DNA of 64,000 nucleotides from Hyphomicrobiales bacterium (GCA_900469615.1 UBYA01000008.1:391590-455589); one strand, 5' to 3'; counted from the first letter of the stretch, positions 46,738 through 57,113 are shown. Notes: generated by a model from the letters alone, not told the origin. Numbers and translations: made by a program.

Positions 46738-47220
46738 ATGAGCAATCAGGATAACGAGCGACCGGCAAAACCCGCCAACCAGCGGGGCGCAGCACGCCTT
46801 GCGGCGGTTCAGGCGCTCTATCAGATGGATATCGGCGGAACCGGCGTCCTGGAGGTGGTGGCCGAATACGAGGCCCACCGTCTTGGCCAGGAGTTGGACG
46901 GCGAGACCTATCTGAAAGCCGACGCATCCTGGTTCCGCTCCATCGTTTCCGGTGTCGTGCGCGAGCAGACCCGGCTCGATCCGCTGATCGGCTCCGCGCT
47001 TCAGGACGATTGGGCGCTGTCGCGTCTCGACAGCACCGTGCGCGCCATTCTTCGCGCGGGCACATTCGAACTGCTCGACCGCAAGGACGTGCCTGTTCCC
47101 GTCATCGTCACCGAATATGTCGAGATTGCCCATGCCTTCTTCGAGGAGGACGAGCCGAAGCTCGTGAACGCCGTGCTCGACCGAATCGCCAAGCAGGTTC
47201 GCGGCGAAGCGAAGAAATAG
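46738..47220 (+). CDS. nusB: Transcription antitermination factor NusB
   Basis: NusB with NusE (S10) binds boxA RNA and supports rRNA antitermination. The 160-residue all-helical protein shows [16 protein letters not shown] at the start, DRLDPLI-type helix ([21 protein letters not shown]) and [13 protein letters not shown] at the end, typical of NusB. Confidence 0.96.
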   Translation: MSNQDNERPAKPANQRGAARLAAVQALYQMDIGGTGVLEVVAEYEAHRLGQELDGETYLKADASWFRSIVSGVVREQTRLDPLIGSALQDDWALSRLDSTVRAILRAGTFELLDRKDVPVPVIVTEYVEIAHAFFEEDEPKLVNAVLDRIAKQVRGEAKK

Positions 47221-47308
47221 CTTTCGCCGGTCGCCGGAAACGCGGCAATCGCCACTTTCGTTTCGTTCGTTCGCGCCTGATTTCATCTTCGAATATTCTT
47301 TTGAACCT

Positions 47309-47406
47309 CCCGCGGGTGTTTTACCCGCGGGCGGTCTTGACGCGACGTTTTCCCGACAGCAATCTCGCATTGCACATCAGCCGGTCCTCTGGAGGAGGGG
47401 ACCGGC
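47309..47406 (+). promoter_or_regulatory. Structured spacer before hppA
   Basis: Two GC-rich hairpins lie between nusB and hppA: CCCGCGGG/CCCGCGGG (47309-47331) and GCCGGTCC/GGACCGGC (47380-47406). The first may help end nusB transcription, although no U tract follows. The second would lie in the hppA leader. A strong TTGGAGGGAAA ribosome site follows. Confidence 0.4.
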
Positions 47407-47467
47407 CGTTGTCGCAGGCGGCCGGGGGAGGAGTGAACCGCCGGCTTTTTTGGAGGGAAAAAGCGAA

Positions 47468-49606
47468 ATGTCGATTCTTTTAGGAGTGATCGCATGCGGA
47501 CTGCTCTCGGTCATCTATGCCGTATGGGCAACCCGGTCGGTGCTCGCCGCCGATCAGGGCAACGCCCGCATGCAGGAGATTGCCGGGTATATTCGTGAAG
47601 GAGCGCAAGCCTATCTTGCGCGTCAGTACAGAACCATCGCCATCGTCGGGATCATCGTTTTCATCGCGGCCTGGTTCCTCTTGTCGTCCGAAGCCGCTTT
47701 CGGCTTCCTGATCGGCGCTATCCTCTCAGGCGCCGCAGGCTTCATCGGCATGCACGTCTCCGTGCGCGCCAATGTCCGCACGGCACAGGCCTCGTCGCAG
47801 AGCCTGTCGGCGGGCCTCGACATCGCCTTCAAATCGGGTGCCATCACCGGCATGCTTGTCGCAGGTCTCGCCCTGCTCGGCGTCTCCATCTATTTCTACT
47901 TTCTGACCGGGGTTCTCGGCCACGAGCCAGGCTCGCGCGATGTCATCGATGCGCTGGTCGCACTCGGGTTCGGCGCCTCGCTGATTTCGATCTTCGCCCG
48001 CCTTGGCGGCGGCATTTTCACCAAGGGAGCCGACGTCGGCGGCGACCTCGTCGGCAAGGTCGAGGCCGGCATTCCCGAGGACGACCCGCGCAACCCCGCC
48101 ACCATTGCCGACAACGTCGGCGACAATGTCGGCGATTGCGCCGGCATGGCGGCCGACCTGTTCGAGACCTATGCGGTGTCCGTCGTCGCGACGATGGTGC
48201 TCGCCGCGATCTTTTTCGCCGGCTCTCCGCTTCTCGGTTCCGCCATGGTCTATCCGCTTGCCATCTGCGGCGCCTGCATCATCACCTCGATCATCGGCAC
48301 TTTCTTCGTGAAGCTCGGTGTCAACGGTTCGATCATGGGTGCTCTCTACAAGGGGCTCATCGCCACCGGCATCCTGTCGATCATCGGCCTGGGTGCGGCG
48401 ACGTCGCTGACCATCGGCTGGGGCTCGGTCGGCACCGTCGCCGGTTTCGACATCACCGGCGCGAAATTGTTCTCCTGCGGCATCGTCGGTCTGGTCGTTA
48501 CGGCGCTGATCGTCGTCATCACCGAATACTACACCGGCACGAACAAGCGGCCGGTCAACTCCATCGCCCAGGCATCGGTGACCGGTCACGGCACCAACGT
48601 CATCCAGGGCCTTGCCGTCTCGCTGGAATCGACGGCGCTGCCGGCGATCGTCATCGTCGGCGGCATCATCGCCACCTATCAGCTCGGCGGCCTGTTCGGC
48701 ACCGGTATCGCCGTTACGGCCATGCTCGGCCTTGCCGGCATGATCGTCGCGCTCGACGCCTTCGGCCCGGTCACGGACAATGCCGGCGGCATCGCGGAAA
48801 TGTCGCATCTTCCGCCGGAAGTGCGCAAATCCACCGACGCCCTGGATGCGGTCGGCAACACCACCAAGGCCGTCACCAAGGGTTATGCCATCGGCTCCGC
48901 CGGTCTCGGCGCCCTGGTATTGTTCGCCGCCTATTCGAATGACCTGCAGTATTTCGCGGCTCATGGCGACAAGTTCCCCTATTTCGCCAATGTGGGTACG
49001 ATCTCCTTCGATCTCTCGAATCCCTATGTCGTTGCCGGCCTGCTGTTCGGCGGTCTCATCCCCTACCTCTTCGGCGGCATTGCCATGACGGCCGTCGGCC
49101 GTGCTGCCGGTTCGATCGTGGAAGAGGTCCGCAGGCAGTTCCGCGAAAAGCCGGGCATCATGCAGGGCACCGAACGTCCCGACTACGGCCGTGCGGTCGA
49201 CCTGCTGACGAAGGCGGCCATTCGCGAGATGATCATTCCGTCGCTGCTGCCGGTCCTGGCGCCGGTGGTCGTCTATTTCGGAGTGCTGCTGATATCCGGC
49301 TCCAAGGCTTCGGCCTTCGCGGCCCTTGGCGCCTCGCTGCTTGGCGTCATCATCAACGGCCTCTTCGTCGCCATTTCCATGACGTCGGGGGGCGGCGCAT
49401 GGGATAACGCCAAGAAGAGCTTCGAGGATGGTTTCGTCGACAAGGACGGGACGCGTCACATGAAAGGATCGGAAGCCCACAAGGCATCGGTGACGGGCGA
49501 CACCGTCGGCGATCCCTACAAGGATACGGCGGGTCCGGCGGTCAACCCGGCGATCAAGATCACCAATATCGTTGCGCTGCTGCTGCTCGCCATTCTCGCC
49601 GGCTAA
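47468..49606 (+). CDS. hppA: Membrane proton-pumping pyrophosphatase
   Basis: HppA couples hydrolysis of pyrophosphate to proton transport across the membrane. The 712-residue, about 16-span protein has the PPi-binding loop [20 protein letters not shown] and [20 protein letters not shown], and the C-terminal metal/PPi site. In [17 protein letters not shown] the first Lys occupies the position that marks K+-independent enzymes. The upstream in-frame start at 47450 is rejected because GGAGGGAAA precedes ATG 47468. It supplies PPi removal and proton-motive force, useful to nodulating bacteria. Confidence 0.97.
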   Translation: MSILLGVIACGLLSVIYAVWATRSVLAADQGNARMQEIAGYIREGAQAYLARQYRTIAIVGIIVFIAAWFLLSSEAAFGFLIGAILSGAAGFIGMHVSVRANVRTAQASSQSLSAGLDIAFKSGAITGMLVAGLALLGVSIYFYFLTGVLGHEPGSRDVIDALVALGFGASLISIFARLGGGIFTKGADVGGDLVGKVEAGIPEDDPRNPATIADNVGDNVGDCAGMAADLFETYAVSVVATMVLAAIFFAGSPLLGSAMVYPLAICGACIITSIIGTFFVKLGVNGSIMGALYKGLIATGILSIIGLGAATSLTIGWGSVGTVAGFDITGAKLFSCGIVGLVVTALIVVITEYYTGTNKRPVNSIAQASVTGHGTNVIQGLAVSLESTALPAIVIVGGIIATYQLGGLFGTGIAVTAMLGLAGMIVALDAFGPVTDNAGGIAEMSHLPPEVRKSTDALDAVGNTTKAVTKGYAIGSAGLGALVLFAAYSNDLQYFAAHGDKFPYFANVGTISFDLSNPYVVAGLLFGGLIPYLFGGIAMTAVGRAAGSIVEEVRRQFREKPGIMQGTERPDYGRAVDLLTKAAIREMIIPSLLPVLAPVVVYFGVLLISGSKASAFAALGASLLGVIINGLFVAISMTSGGGAWDNAKKSFEDGFVDKDGTRHMKGSEAHKASVTGDTVGDPYKDTAGPAVNPAIKITNIVALLLLAILAG

Positions 49607-49610
49607 GGCT

Positions 49611-49705
49611 ATTCCAGGAAAACTGCGCAGCGGTTTTCCGTCCGGAATTGCGCCGATACAAAGAGATGGAGCGGTTTCGCGATTCGATGGAAAGCTGAAC
49701 CGCTG
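49611..49705. repeat. RIME1-like double-palindrome repeat, second copy
   Basis: GGAAAACTGC-GCA-GCGGTTTTCC, flanked by CCGTCCGGAAT on one side, is followed by ACAAAGAGATGGAGCGG and a second, less perfect palindrome ending AACCGCT. It matches the copy at 29881-29971 with several substitutions and starts 5 bases after the hppA stop. Confidence 0.7.
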
Positions 49706-49732
49706 CAAGGAAAGCAAACCGAACGCATAAAG

Positions 49733-49765
49733 AAAAACCCGCGGGGCACTGCCTCGCGGGTTTTT
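49733..49765. terminator. Bidirectional rho-independent terminator
   Basis: AAAAACCCGCG and CGCGGGTTTTT flank an 11-base loop. It lies between convergent hppA and the bamE-like gene and serves both. Confidence 0.92.
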
Positions 49766-49786
49766 CGTTCAAGTGACCTTCCCGGC

Positions 49787-50296
49787 TTATTGGCCCGGAT
49801 TGAGGTTGTTGAGGAAGTTCCTCGCGCCGTTGACGCCGCTGCCGCCACCTTGCAGAATCTGCTGCAGGAAGGTGATGTCGCGCCCGCCGGTCGGCGTCGT
49901 GCGGCTGATCATGTCGAAGACCTTGCCGTCCTTCAGCGTATAGTTGGCTTCCTGCTTCACCACGCCGTCCTTGTCGAAGTAGATCGCCAGGATGTTCTGG
50001 TCGACCAGCTTCGGCTTCATGAAGGCGACGGCGCGCGTGCGCTTCTGGGAGATGTAGTAGAAGACTTCCCCATCGAAGGTCGCGGTGGTCGACGGCGTGC
50101 CGAGCGACAGCAGAACCTGCTCGCGGCTGGAGCCGACCGGCGCGAGCGCCAGCGACTGCTGATCGAAGATGTAGCCGTTGTTCATGACCTCGCTGGTCTT
50201 GCAACCCGAAAGTCCCACGGTCGCAATCACCAGGGCGATGGCGGCACTGCTGCTGAAATTTATGTCAGACTTGAAATACCGTCTCGTCAACGACAT
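49787..50296 (-). CDS. bamE: Outer membrane assembly lipoprotein BamE-like (SmpA/OmlA)
   Basis: The 169-residue protein has a lipoprotein signal (ALVIATVGLSGC, near 20-32) and a SmpA/OmlA domain: GYIFDQQSLALAPVGSSREQVLLSLGTPSTT followed by the beta strands FYYISQKR and ILAIYFDKDGVV. It would sit at the inner face of the outer membrane in the BAM complex that inserts porins such as those at 6.9 and 55.4 kb. ATG 50296 gives the correct signal peptide. It is divergent from the CBP3 gene. Confidence 0.88.
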   Translation of the reverse strand: MSLTRRYFKSDINFSSSAAIALVIATVGLSGCKTSEVMNNGYIFDQQSLALAPVGSSREQVLLSLGTPSTTATFDGEVFYYISQKRTRAVAFMKPKLVDQNILAIYFDKDGVVKQEANYTLKDGKVFDMISRTTPTGGRDITFLQQILQGGGSGVNGARNFLNNLNPGQ

Positions 50297-50571
50297 CTCC
50301 CCTAATGAATCAATCCGATGGCCGGACGGCCGGTATGACCTTGCTGTGCATATCATTGTGGCCTTTCCGCGATTGGAAAAGACACAATGCCATTGTTCGG
50401 GCATTCTTCATCACCGATCATTCACAACGGGACGACGGTAAAGGGTGAGCCACGAAGCGGGCACAAACGGCATTGCAATTCGCGCCTGCTTCGGTAAACC
50501 AGCTTTTGCGTGGATGCAACAAGGCCAAGCAAAAACGACACGCTCTGAGGGAGCCAATTCCGGGAATTTTC

Positions 50572-51129
50572 ATGATTTTTGGGCTCTTCCGCAAAAGAAA
50601 TCACAATCAGATCATCGTCGTCAGGCAATATGAGGCCCTGACCTCCATGGCGCGGCAGCCGGTTTTCTATACCGATTACGACGTGCCTGACACGGTGATG
50701 GGGCGCTTCGAATTGCTGTCCGTGATGATGATCCTGTTTTTTCGCCGCACGCGATCTTCCGTGACCAGCGGTCAGGAACTTGCACAGGAAATCGTCGATG
50801 CCTTTTTCGAGGATATCGATTATTCGATCCGCGAGCTTGGAATCGGCGACAACAGCATCCCCAAACGCATGAAGAAGCTGGCCGGCATGTTTTACGGACG
50901 GCTCGAAAGCTATGCGGCCGCCATGGATGGTCATGATCGTGCGGCGCTTGCCATGGCGCTACGGCGCAACATTTATCCCAAGGCGGACGAAGCCACGGCG
51001 TCCATGGATGCGCTGGCGCACTGGATGCTGATGGCGGAAGCGCATCTGACGACTATAACCGAGGATCGGATCGCCACGGGCTCGGCGACGTTGCTGCTGC
51101 CGGAAAGACTCGACCGACAGGTCGGCTAG
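50572..51129 (+). CDS. Ubiquinol-cytochrome c chaperone (CBP3) family protein
   Basis: The 185-residue protein matches the CBP3/UQCC1 chaperone family, which in mitochondria assists cytochrome b translation and bc1 assembly. Key regions are MIFGLFRKRNHNQ, VPDTVMGRFELLSVMMILFFRR and AQEIVDAFFEDIDYSIRELGIGD, then PKRMKKLAGMFYGR. A bc1 assembly role in this bacterium is inferred. It is followed 8 bases later by the YceD gene. An upstream extension to 50473 lacks family similarity. Confidence 0.88.
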   Translation: MIFGLFRKRNHNQIIVVRQYEALTSMARQPVFYTDYDVPDTVMGRFELLSVMMILFFRRTRSSVTSGQELAQEIVDAFFEDIDYSIRELGIGDNSIPKRMKKLAGMFYGRLESYAAAMDGHDRAALAMALRRNIYPKADEATASMDALAHWMLMAEAHLTTITEDRIATGSATLLLPERLDRQVG

Positions 51130-51137
51130 GAGGAAAA

Positions 51138-51695
51138 ATGAAAAGACACGACTCCGACGAAACGCCGTTTTCCTATCCGGTGAAGGTGGGCCATATCTCC
51201 GCCAATCCGGTGGAGGTACATATCGAAGCGGACGACCGCGAGCTTGCAGGGCTTGCCGCTCTTTGGGACGTCCTCTCGGTGAAGAAGCTTGCGGCCGATC
51301 TCAAGATCTCGCGCTGGAAGCGTGACGGGGTGCGTATAAAGGGCAACGTGAAGGCGAAGCTGGTCCAGGCTTGCGTCGTCACGCTCGAGCCGGTCGAATC
51401 GGATATCGACGAGGACTTCGAGCATATCTTCATACCCGAGGACTCGAAGCTGGCGCGTGCGCCGACGATGGATGCGGGAGAAATGGTGCTCGATCCGGAT
51501 GGCCCGGATCTTCCGGAAACCTTTACCGGCGACACGATCGATGCCGGGGAAGTCGTCGCGGAGTTTGCCGCTCTTGCCATCGATCCATATCCGCGCAAGC
51601 CCGGCGCAGAGTTCGCCGCGCATATGGAAGACACGGGCGAGAACGACAGGAAACCCTCGCCATTTGCCGTTCTGAAAGACTGGAAAAAGGAATAG
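51138..51695 (+). CDS. YceD (DUF177) family protein
   Basis: The 185-residue acidic protein belongs to the YceD/DUF177 family, required for 23S rRNA accumulation in plants and E. coli. Visible signature elements are VKAKLVQACVVTLEPVESDIDEDFE and the late ALAIDPYPRKPGAEF. It is placed between CBP3 and plsX; in other bacteria yceD precedes rpmF-plsX, but no rpmF is here. An AGGAGG site precedes the ATG. Confidence 0.88.
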   Translation: MKRHDSDETPFSYPVKVGHISANPVEVHIEADDRELAGLAALWDVLSVKKLAADLKISRWKRDGVRIKGNVKAKLVQACVVTLEPVESDIDEDFEHIFIPEDSKLARAPTMDAGEMVLDPDGPDLPETFTGDTIDAGEVVAEFAALAIDPYPRKPGAEFAAHMEDTGENDRKPSPFAVLKDWKKE

Positions 51696-51797
51696 GCCCG
51701 CTTGGCAATTGAGCACAATTCAGTTGTAACCGGGGGAGAAAAAGGTATTTTGACGCCAAATTCGCCGTACTAGGCGGAGAAAAAGGACTAGGGACGC

Positions 51798-52844
51798 GTG
51801 ATCAGAATTTCTCTTGACCTAATGGGTGGCGACTTCGGCCCAGAGGTTGTTGTTCCCGGCGCGGCCAGGGCGCTGGATAGGCATCCCGATATCACATTCA
51901 TCATGTACGGTCAGAAGGATCGCTGCGAAGCGGTCCTCGCCAAATATCCGAAGCTTCGCGAAAAATCGGTCTTTCACGAATGTGAAGTCGCCATCAGCAT
52001 GGATGAGAAGCCGAGCCAGGCGCTTCGCCGCGGCCGCTATGTTTCCAGCATGTGGCGTTCGATCGATGCGGTGAAGGCGGGCGATGCCGATGTCGTCGTG
52101 TCCGCCGGCAATACCGGCGCGCTGATGGCGATGGCGAAGTTCTGTCTCCGCACGATGGCCAATATCGAACGCCCGGCGATCGCCGCAATCTGGCCGACGC
52201 TGCGTGGCGAAAGCATCGTGCTCGATGTCGGCGCCACCATCGGAGCCGATGCGCAGCAGCTGCTCGATTTCGCCCTGATGGGCGGCGCCATGGCACGCGC
52301 GCTCTTCGAAATCGAGCGCCCGACGGTCGGCTTGCTGAATGTCGGCGTCGAGGAGATCAAGGGCCAGGAAGAAGTCAAGGACGCGGGCCGGCTGATCCGC
52401 GAGGCCAATCTCGAGTCGCTCGAATATTCCGGTTTCGTCGAGGGCGACGATATCGGAAAGGGCACCGTCGATGTCGTCGTCACGGAAGGCTTTTCCGGCA
52501 ATATCGCGCTGAAGGCGGCAGAAGGCACGGCCAAGCAGATCGGTTCCTATCTGCGTGCCGCCATGTCGCGCACGTTGCTTGCGCGCATCGGCTACGTCCT
52601 TGCCAAGAGCGCCTTCGATCTGCTGCGTGAGAAGCTCGACCCCAGCAAGGTCAACGGCGGCGTTTTCCTCGGCCTCAACGGCATCGTCATCAAAAGCCAC
52701 GGCGGCGCCAACGCGGAGGCTTTCGCGGCCGCCATCGACGTCGGTTACGATATGGCCAAGAATGGCCTCACACAGAAAATCGAAAACGATTTGAAAAGAT
52801 ACCATGCCAAGCGGCTGCCTCCCATAGGGCCGGAAGCGGCATGA
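51798..52844 (+). CDS. plsX: Phosphate acyltransferase PlsX
   Basis: PlsX converts acyl-ACP to acyl-phosphate for phospholipid synthesis. The 348-residue protein begins at GTG ([26 protein letters not shown]) and shows [30 protein letters not shown] and [22 protein letters not shown] upstream is a weak ribosome site. fabH follows after 19 bases, the common plsX-fabH order that ties phospholipid and fatty-acid start-up. Confidence 0.96.
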   Translation: MIRISLDLMGGDFGPEVVVPGAARALDRHPDITFIMYGQKDRCEAVLAKYPKLREKSVFHECEVAISMDEKPSQALRRGRYVSSMWRSIDAVKAGDADVVVSAGNTGALMAMAKFCLRTMANIERPAIAAIWPTLRGESIVLDVGATIGADAQQLLDFALMGGAMARALFEIERPTVGLLNVGVEEIKGQEEVKDAGRLIREANLESLEYSGFVEGDDIGKGTVDVVVTEGFSGNIALKAAEGTAKQIGSYLRAAMSRTLLARIGYVLAKSAFDLLREKLDPSKVNGGVFLGLNGIVIKSHGGANAEAFAAAIDVGYDMAKNGLTQKIENDLKRYHAKRLPPIGPEAA

Positions 52845-52863
52845 GCGACGGGGTACAAGCAGA

Positions 52864-53835
52864 ATGATCCGTTCAATTGTTCGCGGCTTTGGGGCGGCGC
52901 TCCCCAAACGCGTCCTGACCAATTCCGAGATGGAGCAGATCGTCGACACCAGCGACGACTGGATCGTCCAGCGCTCCGGCATACGCCAGCGTTATATCGC
53001 AGGCGAAGGCGAAACGACGGCCTCGCTTGGCGAGCAGGCGGCCCGTGCGGCTCTCGCCAATGCCGGCCTGACGCCCGACGACCTCGATCTGATCATCGTC
53101 GCCACCTCGACGCCGGACAACACCTTTCCCGCAACCGCGGTGAATATCCAGAACCGGCTCGGCATGCATCACGGCTTTGCCTTCGACGTGCAGGCCGTCT
53201 GTAGCGGCTTCGTCTATGCGGTGACGACGGCCGACGCCTATATTCGCGGCGGCCTTGCCAGGCGCGTCCTCGTCATCGGCGCCGAAACGTTTTCCCGTAT
53301 CCTCGACTGGACCGACCGCACGACCTGCGTCCTTTTCGGCGATGGCGCTGGAGCGCTGATCCTGGAAGCGGGCGAGGGGAGCGGCGCCAATACCGACCGC
53401 GGCGTGCTGACGGCAAGCCTGCGCTCCGATGGCGCGCACAAGGAAAAGCTCTATGTCGACGGCGGACCCTCCACGACAGGAACGGTCGGCGTTCTGCACA
53501 TGGCGGGCCGTGAGGTGTTCAAGCACGCCGTCGGCATGATTACCGACGTCATTCAGGCCGCTTTCGATGCGACCGGCACCACCCCTGACGATCTCGACTG
53601 GCTGGTGCCCCATCAGGCCAATCGCCGCATTATCGACGGTTCCGCAAAGAAACTCGGAATTGCTCCCGAGAAGGTTGTGATCACCGTCGACCTCCATGGC
53701 AATACCTCGGCGGCCTCGATCCCCCTGGCGCTTGCCGCCGCAGCCGGAGATGGCCGAATCAAAAAGGGTGATCTGGTGATGCTCGAAGCCATGGGCGGCG
53801 GCTTCACCTGGGGCGCCGTCCTGCTGCGCTGGTAG
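52864..53835 (+). CDS. fabH: 3-oxoacyl-ACP synthase III
   Basis: FabH starts fatty-acid synthesis by joining acetyl-CoA and malonyl-ACP. The 323-residue protein has the catalytic triad: Cys in [10 protein letters not shown] (near 113), His in VPHQANRRI and Asn in [14 protein letters not shown]. It sits in the plsX-fabH-ihfA-merR series typical of Rhizobiales. Confidence 0.97.
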   Translation: MIRSIVRGFGAALPKRVLTNSEMEQIVDTSDDWIVQRSGIRQRYIAGEGETTASLGEQAARAALANAGLTPDDLDLIIVATSTPDNTFPATAVNIQNRLGMHHGFAFDVQAVCSGFVYAVTTADAYIRGGLARRVLVIGAETFSRILDWTDRTTCVLFGDGAGALILEAGEGSGANTDRGVLTASLRSDGAHKEKLYVDGGPSTTGTVGVLHMAGREVFKHAVGMITDVIQAAFDATGTTPDDLDWLVPHQANRRIIDGSAKKLGIAPEKVVITVDLHGNTSAASIPLALAAAAGDGRIKKGDLVMLEAMGGGFTWGAVLLRW

Positions 53836-53942
53836 TGCCGCATCTCTAAAAGCCGTTCCGAACAAGAGCTTGACCGTTCGGCGCAAGGGCAATAGTCTCG
53901 CGAAATTCAAAGAAGATTACGCAGCGATATGGGCGGGGAGCT

Positions 53943-54281
53943 ATGACAGGCAAGACAGTGACGCGCGCAGATTTGGCGGAGTCGGTATTCCGGAAGGTCG
54001 GTCTTTCCCGAACGGAGTCGGCGGAACTCGTTGAGACTGTGATCGACGAAATCTGTAACGCCATCGTGCGTGGGGAAACCGTGAAGCTCTCCTCGTTTGC
54101 GACGTTTCAGGTGCGCGATAAAAATGAACGCATAGGGCGCAATCCGAAGACCGGCGAGGAAGTGCCGATCTCGCCGCGGCGTGTCATGACCTTCAAGGCT
54201 TCGAACGTTCTCAAGACCCGTATTCTGAAAGCGCATGCGAGCCGCAAGGCAAAGGCCAAGCCGGCAAATCCTGCTTCCTGA
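53943..54281 (+). CDS. ihfA: Integration host factor subunit alpha
   Basis: The 112-residue histone-like protein bends DNA as the alpha half of IHF. Typical pieces are [19 protein letters not shown] at the start, [30 protein letters not shown] (the DNA-intercalating arm with the conserved Arg-Asn-Pro) and a basic C-terminal extension ([12 protein letters not shown]). Confidence 0.96.
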   Translation: MTGKTVTRADLAESVFRKVGLSRTESAELVETVIDEICNAIVRGETVKLSSFATFQVRDKNERIGRNPKTGEEVPISPRRVMTFKASNVLKTRILKAHASRKAKAKPANPAS

Positions 54282-54510
54282 GTCCATCCCGACGTTTTCC
54301 ATTCGGCCGCATGTCCTGTCTTGCGGCCTGTTTTATGCCTCTTTCCCTGCCGTTTGTTGCCAGCTTGTGCACCGGCTGAAGATGTGACTTGAATTTCCGC
54401 CGCCAAACCGTTGAAATATGGTGAGTCGCATCGCGAGGCGCACGGATGCCATATCCCTCCTGCGCGATCCGGCCCGAACGGCGTCGCATGCGCACAGTAG
54501 GAGTATGATG

Positions 54511-55050
54511 ATGGACAAGAGCCCGGATGCATTTCGCACGATCAGCGAAGTCGCGGAAGACCTTGATCTGCCGCAGCATGTCCTACGGTTCTGGGAGACC
54601 AGGTTTCCGCAGATAAAGCCGATGAAGCGCGGCGGCGGCCGACGCTACTACCGCCCTGAAGATGTCGACCTGCTGAACGGCATCCGTCATCTGCTCTATG
54701 ACCATGGCTATACGATCAAGGGTGTGCAGAAGCTTCTGAAGACCAACGGCAACAAGTTCGTCATTGCCGTCGGTCATGGGGATCTTGCGAGTGTGGAGGC
54801 GCTTGCCTCCGCGCAGGAGCCGGCCAGCGTCGAGCCGCGCATCGGCTCGGTCAATTCGGATGAAGATCAGCTCGTCGGTCGCGCCAAGGCGCCCATCAGC
54901 CGCCGTTTCTTCAATTTCGTCAGCGGCGAGGACGGCGCGCCGGATGTCTCCATCGGCAAATCCAGCGTCGGCAAGGAGGATCGTGCCTTGCTTCAGGAGA
55001 CGCTCTACGACCTTCTGGAATGCAAGCGCCTGCTCGACCAGGTGCGATAA
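54511..55050 (+). CDS. MerR family transcriptional regulator
   Basis: The 179-residue protein has a MerR winged helix-turn-helix at 6-75 ([27 protein letters not shown], then [18 protein letters not shown]). The C-terminal part is poorly conserved and acidic, with no metal-binding cysteine pattern, so it is not a metal sensor. It regularly follows ihfA in alphaproteobacteria. Three ATG codons are in tandem (54505, 54508, 54511); spacing from AGGAG favours the last one or the middle. Confidence 0.85.
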   Translation: MDKSPDAFRTISEVAEDLDLPQHVLRFWETRFPQIKPMKRGGGRRYYRPEDVDLLNGIRHLLYDHGYTIKGVQKLLKTNGNKFVIAVGHGDLASVEALASAQEPASVEPRIGSVNSDEDQLVGRAKAPISRRFFNFVSGEDGAPDVSIGKSSVGKEDRALLQETLYDLLECKRLLDQVR

Positions 55051-55387
55051 CTGTCCTCGATGCGGCAGCGATTCCAGTAAAAGCCGGCCGAATTCCAAGA
55101 ATATACAACTATTATATGCGCAATTTTGGTTTGTGCATGTTTTGGCTGTGTATCGCCTGCGCATCTATTGTGCGCCGGCGTGATATTTTTGTGACAGTCG
55201 CCACTCTTCTGCGTTGTGAAAATTAATAAGGAAGACTTATTAACTTGCCGCGATGGAGACGCAGGTTCAGTTTGATGACGAAGCTTTGTTGCTTCGCCCT
55301 GTGTGAGGGGAACAGTCAGGCTATGGAGGGGCACGCCGTGTCTGCCGGGAAACTCCATCCCTGACGGATTAGTCGAATGGAGACACC
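55051..55387. other. Porin promoter spacer
   Basis: A 337-bp AT-rich stretch separates the MerR gene from the porin, a typical long leader of a highly expressed outer-membrane gene. It includes the inverted repeat at 55223-55243. I see no coding frame. Confidence 0.55.
55223..55243. promoter_or_regulatory. 8-5-8 inverted repeat before porin
   Basis: TTAATAAG, GAAGA, CTTATTAA: perfect 8-bp arms separated by five bases, about 145 bases ahead of the porin ATG. The geometry and the outer TTAA ends match the repeat ahead of the other outer-membrane protein gene at 6683-6703. Confidence 0.4.
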
Positions 55388-56494
55388 ATGAACATCAAGA
55401 GCCTTCTTCTTGGCTCCGCCGCTGCCGTCGTCGCAGCGAGCGCCGCCCATGCCGCCGACGCCATTGTAGCCGCCGAGCCCGAACCACTTGAATATGTCCG
55501 TATCTGCGATGCATACGGCACTGGCTATTTCTATATTCCCGGCACGGAAACATGCCTGAAGGTCGGTGGAAAGGTTCGCACGGAGGGCGAGTGGTATGAC
55601 GCCTATAATCCGCGCAGCAAGGTCGGCACGCTCTGGCATGAGCGTGTCGAGCTCAATGTCGACACGGCTACCGATACGGAATACGGCCCGCTGAAGACCA
55701 ACACCATCTTCCGCTGGGAGTGGAACGACGGAAACGCAACCTCCGCAAAGCTGCTGTTCGCCAACATCAGCCTCGGCGGCTTCACGGTCGGCAAGCTCGA
55801 CTCGCAATACAATCTGTACGCAGGCTACGCCGGCGACGTCATCAACGACGATGCGATCTACGACGGTCCCTACGAACTCAACCAGCTGACCTACAACTAC
55901 GATGCCGGCAACGGCTTCACGGCTGTCATCTCGCTCGAAGACAGCAACTCCACCTCCGATGGCGAGGCATCCTATGGCGCCGGTTGGTGGACCGACGACA
56001 AGTCCGACCACTATGCTCCCGACGTCGTCGCCGGTGCCGGCTACAAGACCGACAACTGGGGCTTCAAGGTCGTCGGCGGTTACGACTCGATCGTCGAGGA
56101 GGGCGCCATCAAGGCCCGTATCGACGCCAAGTTCGGCGGCGTGGAAGCCTTCCTGATGGGCGGCTGGAATACCGATGGCGACAAGCTGAACAAATATGCC
56201 GGCACCAACCAGGACATCTCGGCCTGCACCGCATCGAACGGCACGGTCAATGCGGCCAAGTGCGGTTGGGGCGATTGGGCTCTGTGGGGCGGCGTTGGCG
56301 TTCCGATCAACGAAAAGCTGAAGTGGAACCTCCAGCTCGCCTACACCGACTCGAAGATCTTCGAGGCGACAACGAACCTGAAGTTCAACCCGGTCAAGGA
56401 CCTGCTGGTCGAGCCGGAAGTGACCTACATGCACTACGACTACATCAAGGACGATACGGTCGCAGGCATTCTTCGCTTCGAACGCAACTTCTGA
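55388..56494 (+). CDS. Outer-membrane porin (Rhizobiales Porin_2 type)
   Basis: The 368-residue protein has a Sec signal cleaved after AAHAA (near 24). The conserved N-terminal loop EYVRICDAYGTGYFYIPGTETCLKVGG carries two cysteines, and a 16-strand-type barrel ends in RFERNF, the Phe-ending BAM signal. This matches RopA/Omp2-like trimeric porins of Rhizobium and Brucella that admit small solutes. It has a strong terminator downstream and a long AT-rich leader upstream. Confidence 0.93.
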   Translation: MNIKSLLLGSAAAVVAASAAHAADAIVAAEPEPLEYVRICDAYGTGYFYIPGTETCLKVGGKVRTEGEWYDAYNPRSKVGTLWHERVELNVDTATDTEYGPLKTNTIFRWEWNDGNATSAKLLFANISLGGFTVGKLDSQYNLYAGYAGDVINDDAIYDGPYELNQLTYNYDAGNGFTAVISLEDSNSTSDGEASYGAGWWTDDKSDHYAPDVVAGAGYKTDNWGFKVVGGYDSIVEEGAIKARIDAKFGGVEAFLMGGWNTDGDKLNKYAGTNQDISACTASNGTVNAAKCGWGDWALWGGVGVPINEKLKWNLQLAYTDSKIFEATTNLKFNPVKDLLVEPEVTYMHYDYIKDDTVAGILRFERNF

Positions 56495-56554
56495 TCTGAG
56501 GCGAATGATCCGATCCGGCCGGCGAATATCGCTCCGGCAAAGGTGATGTGCGGT

Positions 56555-56590
56555 GAGGCCCTGTCGTCCGACGGGGCCTCTCGTTTTTTC
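56555..56590 (+). terminator. Rho-independent terminator
   Basis: GAGGCCCTGTCG, loop TC, CGACGGGGCCTC, then TCGTTTTTTC: a 12-bp stem with one G-T pair and a T run, 60 bases after the porin stop. Confidence 0.92.
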
Positions 56591-56753
56591 CGCATAGTGC
56601 TATCCAGCTGTTAAGCAAAATACTATCTTCGCGCGTGATTCCAGCGGATTGGGCCGAATTTCCCGCATTGCTGGCTTTCCTCGGCTTGCTAAAGCTTACC
56701 GTTGGCTGTATTTCGCTTCTCCGGGGTTGTATCCTGAATTCACCGGAGGGAAT

Positions 56754-57083
56754 ATGCGCATACGTGCTACCGTGGCGGCGAGCCTCCTCGCCGTAACCAC
56801 CATTTTATCGAGCTGCCAGACGCCGCAGGAATCTGCGACCAACGCTGAAATGACCTGTCAGTCGCAGGGCTTCCGTCCTGGAACGCAGCGTTATAACCGT
56901 TGCGTCGGCACGACCTACCAGGCCAACCGCGCCCAGGCGCAGCAGGCTGAAAACCAGGCGGCGGCCGTGGCGGCGGCCGGCATTATCGGCGGCGTTCTCG
57001 TCGGCGCTGCCGTCAGCGATAATCACTATCATCGCGGCTACTACGGCCGGCCCTATTACCGCCGGTGCTATCGCTGCTGGTAA
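56754..57083 (+). CDS. Small lipoprotein with Gly/Ala-rich segment
   Basis: The 109-residue protein has a lipoprotein signal (SLLAVTTILSSC, near 9-20), a middle with two cysteines, a Gln/Ala-rich helix and a short glycine-zipper-like hydrophobic segment (AAAGIIGGVLVGAAV). Its tail is rich in Tyr, Arg and His (HYHRGYYGRPYYRRCYRCW). A CCGGAGG site precedes ATG 56754. Function is unknown; an envelope role is likely. Confidence 0.78.
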   Translation: MRIRATVAASLLAVTTILSSCQTPQESATNAEMTCQSQGFRPGTQRYNRCVGTTYQANRAQAQQAENQAAAVAAAGIIGGVLVGAAVSDNHYHRGYYGRPYYRRCYRCW

Positions 57084-57113
57084 GACCGCTTTCCCCGTAG
57101 GGATTGAAATGCA

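Noticed and set aside
47726..49717. 663-codon frame antisense to hppA
   Set aside because: Shadow of hppA, with low-complexity Asp/Arg/Gly-rich translation.
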